A stretch of DNA of 25,952 nt, taken from positions 1-25,952 of the forward strand of contig JAPFFF010000333.1 of NCBI GenBank assembly GCA_039105265.1. The letters run 5' to 3'. The notes beneath the pieces were generated by a model, which saw only the letters and a list, made by a program, of their open reading frames with translations, did no database searches and was not told the origin of the DNA. The DNA is from Tritrichomonas musculus (Eukaryota; Parabasalia; Tritrichomonadida; Tritrichomonadidae). Shown piece after piece: positions 20,101 through 25,952 of the stretch. A program made the translations under genes and the position numbers. How positions within the stretch are numbered: position 1 is the stretch's first letter; each line of letters begins with the position of its first letter.

Positions 20101-20386
20101 TTGGTGTTATAGTTGTTTTAGTTATTGGTGCATATGGTTGTTGTAGTTGTTGCCGTTAATGCTATTAGTGCATATAGTTGTTTTAGTTATTGTTGCTATT
20201 GGTGCATATAGTTGTTGTTGCTATTAGCACATATGGTTGTTGTAGTTGTAATTGCTGTTGGTGTGTATAGTTGTTTTAGTTATTGGTGCATATGGTTGTT
20301 GTTGTTGTTGTTTTAGTTGTTGTTGTAGTTATTGCTGCTGTTGGTGTATATGGTTGTTGTTGTTGTTTTAGTTGTTGTTGCTATTG
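17182..20386. repeat. Satellite D', right-arm copy
   Basis: This is the reverse complement of satellite D, with exactly the same length and the same 1,139-bp internal duplication (about 17532-18652 and 18672-19792). Confidence 0.9.
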
Positions 20387-20998
20387 GTACAATTATGCGT
20401 TTCTATATATTTCGTCTATTTTCTCTATTTTTCGTATATGTTTTTAAAATTACCTAATAATACTTTTCTCTGTGTGTTCCAAAAAATAAACAAATACCCA
20501 AACCGTAAATGTATCGCACAAGCCGCAAATGTATCCCAAAAATTGCAAATGTATCGCACAAACCGTAAATGTATCGCACAAGCCGCAAATGTATCCCAAA
20601 AATTGCAAATGTATCGCACAAACCTTAGATGTATCCTACAAGCCGTAAATGTATCGCACCAACAGCAAATGTATTCTATAAATATAGATGTATTCTATAA
20701 CCATAGATGTATCTTACAAATACTAACAAATACACAACCTGGAAATGTATGGTAGTAATATGTTCGAAATGGAATGTGGAAGGAAATCTAATTAATCGCA
20801 TCGTTGGCAACTTTATTTATTGGGTCCGTCGATTTTCCTACACACCAGATATTGCATATAGGTTCCTCTATGTGTTTCTTACAATGTTGTTCCTTTGTGG
20901 ATTCCAAAAATAAAATATAGTTATAAATTTTAAAAAGTAGCAATTAATCGTGTCGCAAATATTCGTTATAGTATTTGGTTATTTTTATTTCCGCATAA

Positions 20999-21256
20999 AT
21001 GTCTTTTAAAGATACCATACAGATACCAACAGAGAGAACATTTACTTTTAATGGATGCACTATCCAAGATTACAACAACTATGTTTTAATTAAGGACCCA
21101 AAAGGAAAAGTACATAAATATTCTACTATTAAAGGAAAATATAGTTTTACATTCCCTGGTGTGTTTATTAAGAAGTATCGCATCTTATTCTTCGATAGAC
21201 AAGACGACGACATTTTATATTGTATGTCTGCATCGACAGTACTAGATGGAGAATAG
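20999..21256 (+). CDS. Small 85-residue protein, unrecognised (right arm)
   Basis: This is the mirror copy of the left-arm 85-codon gene with an identical protein. It is preceded by P box copy 2' (20861-20998) ending in TTTCCGCATAA before the ATG, and followed by AATAAA at 21257-21262, overlapping no other credible gene. The 83-codon frame on the opposite strand (21079-21330) is a shadow of it. Confidence 0.6.
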   Translation: MSFKDTIQIPTERTFTFNGCTIQDYNNYVLIKDPKGKVHKYSTIKGKYSFTFPGVFIKKYRILFFDRQDDDILYCMSASTVLDGE

Positions 21257-21268
21257 AATAAATTATTT

Positions 21269-21529
21269 TTAGCTAACCACATAAATATAGCATTTCTGTT
21301 TTTGTGGTGTGGTCTTAGTGGGTCCAACAACAGCTTCTATACAATTGGTTATTTTTGTAGATTTAAGTTTACCAAGGATAATTTCCTTAAGCCAGTATGT
21401 CGCTATATAATTTTTTAGGTCTCCGCTATTAATAGAACAACGTATTAATAACGAACTTTTAAGTAGTTTGTACCCAAATATCTTAACTGTATCTCCTAGT
21501 TTAACATCGTCGTCTATCTTTTTGCATAT
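21269..21529 (-). pseudogene. ORF1-related C-terminal domain fragment (right arm)
   Basis: This is the mirror copy of 9683-9943, with the same relation to the ORF1 C-terminus and the same 12-base gap to the convergent small gene. Confidence 0.75.
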
Positions 21530-21531
21530 AG

Positions 21532-22356
21532 TTTGTATATAAGGTATATAACTTGTATATTGTTAATATGTAATTAGTATGTAGTTGGTATATAGGTAGT
21601 ATGTAATTAATGCATAGTTAATACGTATTTGGTATATATGTTGCATATGGGGTATGTAGTATGTAATTAGTATATGGGGTATATAACTTGTATATTGTTA
21701 ATATGTAATTAGTATGTAGGTAGTATATAGTTAGTAGTAGTATATAGTTAGTAGTAGTATATAGTTGGTAGTAGTATATAGTTAGTAGTAGTATATAGTT
21801 AGTAGTAGTATATAGTTAGTAGTAGTATATAGTTAGTAGTAGTATATAGTTAGTAGTAGTATATAGTTAGTAGTAGTATATAGTTAGTAGTAGTATATAG
21901 TTAGTAGTAGTATATAGTTAGTAGTAGTATATAGTTAGTAGTAGTATATAGTTAGTAGTAGTATATAGTTAGTAGTAGTATATAGTTAGTAGTAGTATAT
22001 AGTTAGTAGTAGTATATAGTTAGTAGTAGTATATAGTTAGTAGTAGTATATAGTTAGTAGTAGTATATAGTTAGTAGTAGTATATAGTTAGTAGTAGTAT
22101 ATAGTTAGTAGTAGTATATAGTTAGTAGTAGTATATAGTTAGTAGTAGTATATAGTTAGTAGTAGTATATAGTTAGTAGTAGTATATAGTTAGTAGTAGT
22201 ATATAGTTAGTAGTAGTATATAGTTAGTAGTAGTATATAGTTAGTAGTAGTATATAGTTAGTAGTAGTATATAGTTAGTAGTAGTATATAGTTAGTAGTA
22301 GTATAGTTAGTTAGTAGTAGTATATAGTTAGTAGTAGTATATAGTTAGTAGTATAC
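21532..22356. repeat. Satellite B', right-arm copy
   Basis: This is the reverse complement of satellite B. The periodic part (21735-22356) is almost perfectly regular, with one irregularity near 22303-22318. The tail at 21532-21735 carries a duplicated segment (GTATATAACTTGTATATTGT near 21545 and 21680) that the left arm has only in part. Confidence 0.9.
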
Positions 22357-22463
22357 AGAGTATATGGTTTTGTGCGATACCTATTGGTTTTATACGATAC
22401 CTCTATGCTTTGTTAGATACCTGTCTAGTTAGATACCTCTATATCTTTATGTAATATAGCTCG

Positions 22464-22600
22464 CATGGATATATTATAAGTGGATGTATTAGTGGATATA
22501 TTGTTGGGTGTTCCATAAGTGGATATAATAGTGGATGTATTAATATATATACTATTGGATTGTATTGGTGGATATATTGTTGGATATATTAATGGATATA
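22464..22600. repeat. Degenerate satellite A-like units, right arm
   Basis: This is the mirror copy of 8547-8683 with the same sequence. Confidence 0.6.
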
Positions 22601-22686
22601 CTATAAAACCTCTAAACAGCAAAAATGTTGCTTTATATGGTCGCGTTTTAGAGATGGTAGAATTTGCCACCTGGATAATGTAAATG

Positions 22687-22806
22687 GGTCACTCTATGCG
22701 TTTCTAATAATGTTGTTCCTTTGTGGATTCCAAAAAATAGAATATTGTATAAATCTTAAAAGTAGCAATTAATTGTTATAATATTTGGTTATGTCTGCTT
22801 CCTGCT
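22687..22806. repeat. P box copy 1, right arm
   Basis: This is the mirror of 8341-8460, abutting the right-arm ORF1 stop. On the plus strand a stub ATG at 22791 opens a nine-codon frame (MSASCFKK, stop) that runs over the ORF1 end, at about the place where the P2 copy carries the start of the 85-codon gene. Confidence 0.75.
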
Positions 22807-25287
22807 TTAAGAAATAAAATAATAACAACGTCGTCTACTAATTGGGTGCATCTTTGGTACACCAACAACAACTTTAAAAACACTTTCTTTGTCTTTAATT
22901 ATATCGTCTAGGAATCTAGTGCTCTTTGCTGTTAATTCCTTGCCATCTAATCGAAAACTAATTAAATAGCTTCCTTTATATTCGAAAGTATTAAAAATTT
23001 CGATAGCATCCCCTTCTTTAACAAGTTTATCTATTGGTTCGTGTTTTCCTTTACGATAACTGTTATGTGTTAATATATTATCGTCTTTAATATTGTTCGG
23101 TACTTCTTTATCTATTGCTGTGTTCGTGTAATACTCTAGAGGTTGGTTAACATGTATCTCGTCTCTTGTTGTTGTGCTGTTAACAATATTTATTTTTGCA
23201 CGGAGATTACGAGAAGCATTATAATAGACACCTTCCTTTTCTATCTCCATTATAGGTATTCCTAACGAAGAGCCATAAATGTTATTCGCTATTTCTGTCC
23301 ATTTGTTAATGTTCTCTCGTAAATAATCGTAAACAGAATTAACCGACCAGTAAATAGATAAATTAGATTCGCTACCAATATTGTTTTGTTTACTGCATAA
23401 TAATAAAGCCTTGTTCCCATATCGAGTAAATATAAATTTAAAAGCATAAACAAATAAATGCGTCTTGTTCTCCAATTCGATTAATTTATGTTTGTTCGAA
23501 TTAAGAGTATCGTTAAACGAATTAATAAACATACTCTTTATTTTTGTGGTATCTTGTATCTGTTGGTTAGACTCTTCTTCTTTTTGTTTTATTAGTTCGT
23601 TTATTAATTCTTCTCTCGCATTTTTAAATAGATTCTCTTCTTTGTCTTTCTTTAACAGTTTGGTTATTTTGCTTATGTTATCGATTGGTTTAAACACTAT
23701 AGGAATGTTATAGGTTGTAAATTGGTTTATGTTCTTCTTTGGTTGTAATCGTAAGCGACAAATCGGGCAATCTAATAAACCTACATCTTCGGCTTTAATG
23801 GTTGTATCTTTAGTAATAAATGGTGTAAAGTAAGTATTTCCGTTCGATATATAAGTTATTAGTTCGTTTAATACAAACGATTTGTTTATTGTGTTTATTA
23901 GTTCTTTTGTATATATTCGTTGTTTAATAAGCAAATTGTCGTTTCCTTCTTCGATAGTTCGCTTAAATGATACCAGAATAATTGGATAATTAAACGAATA
24001 TAATTTAAGTATGTTCGAAAGCTTGTTTGTATTAACGTTCTTAATATAAAAGCCGTTTATGTTGTTTGTTAGCTTGTTTATCGAGTAAGAGAACAAAGCC
24101 AAGTTATAATCCAAATCCACAACACAAAGATTATATTTAATAGCATTAAGTAATAGCGACCATTGCTTGGATATACTGTTATAGAATATAAGATTTGGAG
24201 GTAATATATAAACAAAATAATCGAGGTGTTTGTTAATGTATTCTTCTGTTATCGCTTGGTTATCGATATAATATGTTATTTCTAATCTTAAAATACCTGT
24301 ATCGAGAGATTTCTTAATATTATCCTTTAATATCTGTTCTTGGTTATTTATCCAATGGATGTAATGGTTTCCGACACTACCTCGAACATTTGGAGATTCT
24401 ATTGCTTGCGCGAATTTATTATAAAAATTATACCTAACAGCACCAAAAGAAGAATTCGTTATAAATGTTAAACAATTGGAACCGACAGATGCATTATTAT
24501 CTATAATTATTTTAATCGGTTCTTCTGTTGTATTGTTGTTAATGGATTCCTCTCCTTCTTTTCTAAAGTCTGGCTTCGTTAATAAATAATCTATAACATC
24601 CTTCTTGTTAATGGTTCCGCTAAAGTCTTGGATTATTTCGATATCGTTTATAAATATACCATTATCGTTAAACTCTTTAATTCTCTCTTTATTGCATACA
24701 ATATTAAGAACCTTATCTAGTGGAACATCTTGCAGAGATATTTTAATAAACTGTTTAATGGTTCCTTTATCGACTTTAAACGATGTCGGCTTTATGCTTG
24801 TCTTATTAATTAGTATATCGAATTTATTAAATAACTCTCTAATAATTTCTGTATTGTTAGCAAGGAATGGCGTAATTTCTTTAAGAACTTTATTAAATTG
24901 TCGGTCTTCTTTGGACTTTGGTGTATTCTCTTCTGGTTGGTCGTTTGTTCCCTTACGTTTAATATAATTCTTTAATGCTTTATTATTCTTTATAATATCT
25001 TCGGGTATAATAAAATGGATAATAATATTATCGCAGAATCTAGAACATAATGGTTTAAGCTCTTTATTGTTTGTTCCACCAAGCGTAAAATCGATATTGG
25101 CTGTATCGTTAATGTTTAATGTATATGTTATGTTATGCAGCAATGTTTCGGTTTTGGAGTTAGTATAGAAGTAAGAGAAAGGAAGCTTAACACCTTCTTT
25201 ATCGAATATATTGTAATCGAGTTCGCGAATTGTTTCGAAAGTTCCTTGTTCTTCTTGGCTATCGCAGTTTGTAGTTAGTGGTTGCAT
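22807..25287 (-). CDS. ORF1, 826-residue protein of unrecognised family (right arm)
   Basis: This is the mirror copy of the left-arm ORF1, with an identical 826-residue translation. It has the same 70-bp upstream stretch and the same P box beginning directly after the stop. The two genes are transcribed toward each other, both pointing to the palindrome centre. Complete identity across about 2.5 kb means recent duplication, gene conversion between arms, or one sequence entered twice by the assembly. Confidence 0.85.
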   Translation of the reverse strand: MQPLTTNCDSQEEQGTFETIRELDYNIFDKEGVKLPFSYFYTNSKTETLLHNITYTLNINDTANIDFTLGGTNNKELKPLCSRFCDNIIIHFIIPEDIIKNNKALKNYIKRKGTNDQPEENTPKSKEDRQFNKVLKEITPFLANNTEIIRELFNKFDILINKTSIKPTSFKVDKGTIKQFIKISLQDVPLDKVLNIVCNKERIKEFNDNGIFINDIEIIQDFSGTINKKDVIDYLLTKPDFRKEGEESINNNTTEEPIKIIIDNNASVGSNCLTFITNSSFGAVRYNFYNKFAQAIESPNVRGSVGNHYIHWINNQEQILKDNIKKSLDTGILRLEITYYIDNQAITEEYINKHLDYFVYILPPNLIFYNSISKQWSLLLNAIKYNLCVVDLDYNLALFSYSINKLTNNINGFYIKNVNTNKLSNILKLYSFNYPIILVSFKRTIEEGNDNLLIKQRIYTKELINTINKSFVLNELITYISNGNTYFTPFITKDTTIKAEDVGLLDCPICRLRLQPKKNINQFTTYNIPIVFKPIDNISKITKLLKKDKEENLFKNAREELINELIKQKEEESNQQIQDTTKIKSMFINSFNDTLNSNKHKLIELENKTHLFVYAFKFIFTRYGNKALLLCSKQNNIGSESNLSIYWSVNSVYDYLRENINKWTEIANNIYGSSLGIPIMEIEKEGVYYNASRNLRAKINIVNSTTTRDEIHVNQPLEYYTNTAIDKEVPNNIKDDNILTHNSYRKGKHEPIDKLVKEGDAIEIFNTFEYKGSYLISFRLDGKELTAKSTRFLDDIIKDKESVFKVVVGVPKMHPISRRRCYYFIS

Positions 25288-25357
25288 TTACAAACGAATA
25301 AAAAACATATTTAAAACGAAAACAGGTTGTTTGTATTTTTTGTTAGTGTGTTTTTTT

Positions 25358-25952
25358 AATGTATTATAAGTGGATATATTAGTATAGATGTATTAGTATA
25401 GATATATTAGTATAGATATATTAGTATAGATGTATTAGTATAGATGTATTAGTATAGATGTATTAGTATAGATGTATTAGTATAGATGTATTAGTATAGA
25501 TGTATTAGTATAGATGTATTAGTATAGATGTATTAGTATAGATGTATTAGTATAGATGTATTAGTATAGATGTATTAGTATAGATATATTAGTATAGATG
25601 TATTAGTATAGATGTATTAGCATGGATATATTATAAGTGGATATATTAGTATAGATGTATTAGTATAGATGTATTAGTATAGATGTATTAGTATAGATGT
25701 ATTAGTATAGATGTATTAGTATAGATGTATTAGTATAGATATATTAGTATAGATGTATTAGTATAGATGTATTAGCATGGATATATTATAAGTGGATATA
25801 TTAGTATAGATGTATTAGTATAGATGTATTAGTATAGATGTATTAGTATGGATGTATTAGTATAGATGTATTAGTATAGATGTATTAGTATAGATGTATT
25901 AGTATAGATGTATTAGTATAGATGTATTAGTATAGATGTATTAGTATAGATG
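25358..25952. repeat. Satellite A', right-arm copy
   Basis: This is the reverse complement of satellite A (unit TATTAGTATAGATG). The order of the variant units differs from the left arm, and the array continues past the window edge. Confidence 0.95.

Larger units (their letters stand above)
15905..25952. repeat. Right arm of a giant inverted repeat, open at the window edge
   Basis: This is the reverse complement of the left arm, starting at GCAAAACTCTATGGAATAC (15905-15923) and still inside satellite A' at the last base. All genes, fragments and P boxes of the left arm recur here in opposite order and strand. Satellites B' and E' differ in length from B and E, while satellite D' has the same length as D. 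Confidence 0.95.

Noticed and set aside
5160-25952. Polinton/Maverick or other virus-like element
   Set aside because: I saw no family B polymerase, integrase, packaging ATPase, protease or capsid-like gene, and the arms are far longer than usual terminal repeats of those elements.

Overview
The window looks like AT-rich nuclear DNA of a unicellular eukaryote or early-diverging fungus. Intergenic DNA is full of A and T runs, there are no bacterial-style operons, and one gene is a CENP-B/pogo-type DDE transposase. Its motifs (WNVDET, GWMTN, VDCHGSR, LPSHTTHILQPFDV) recall the transposase families expanded in parabasalids such as Tritrichomonas, but an arbuscular mycorrhizal fungus or another repeat-rich lineage is not excluded. 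I cannot name the species.

Layout. 1-4760 is ordinary repeat-bearing DNA: a possible gene end at the left edge, two elements with perfect terminal inverted repeats (1144-2235 and 2319-2570), a 30-bp tandem repeat, and a 5'-truncated transposase gene on the minus strand. 4760-5160 is a short GC-richer boundary zone with a possible SINE-like stretch, a purine tract and a minisatellite of about 40 bp. From 5160 to the window end the sequence is one giant inverted repeat: a left arm (about 5160-15508), a 396-bp spacer of directional tandem repeats (15509-15904) and a right arm (15905 to at least 25952). The right arm runs off the window inside its outer satellite, so its far end is not seen.

Each arm, read from outside to centre, holds satellite A, an 826-codon gene of unrecognised family (ORF1), a conserved box here called P, satellite B, a fragment homologous to the ORF1 C-terminus, a convergent 85-codon gene, another P box, satellite C, a third P box, the 3.2-kb satellite D, a second ORF1-related fragment, a fourth P-like box, satellite E, and a fifth P-like stretch at the spacer. 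The arms encode identical proteins and match wherever I compared unique sequence, but satellites B and E differ in length between arms.

The arm looks like a chain of diverged modules (ORF1-like gene, P box, satellite array) that was later duplicated in inverted orientation. The modules are old and partly lost, while the palindrome itself is recent, continually homogenised, or an assembly product. No polymerase, integrase, capsid, recombinase or other replication gene was recognised inside the palindrome, so its class remains open: an inverted-repeat mobile element, an integrated linear replicon, a chromosomal palindrome, or a fold-back artefact.
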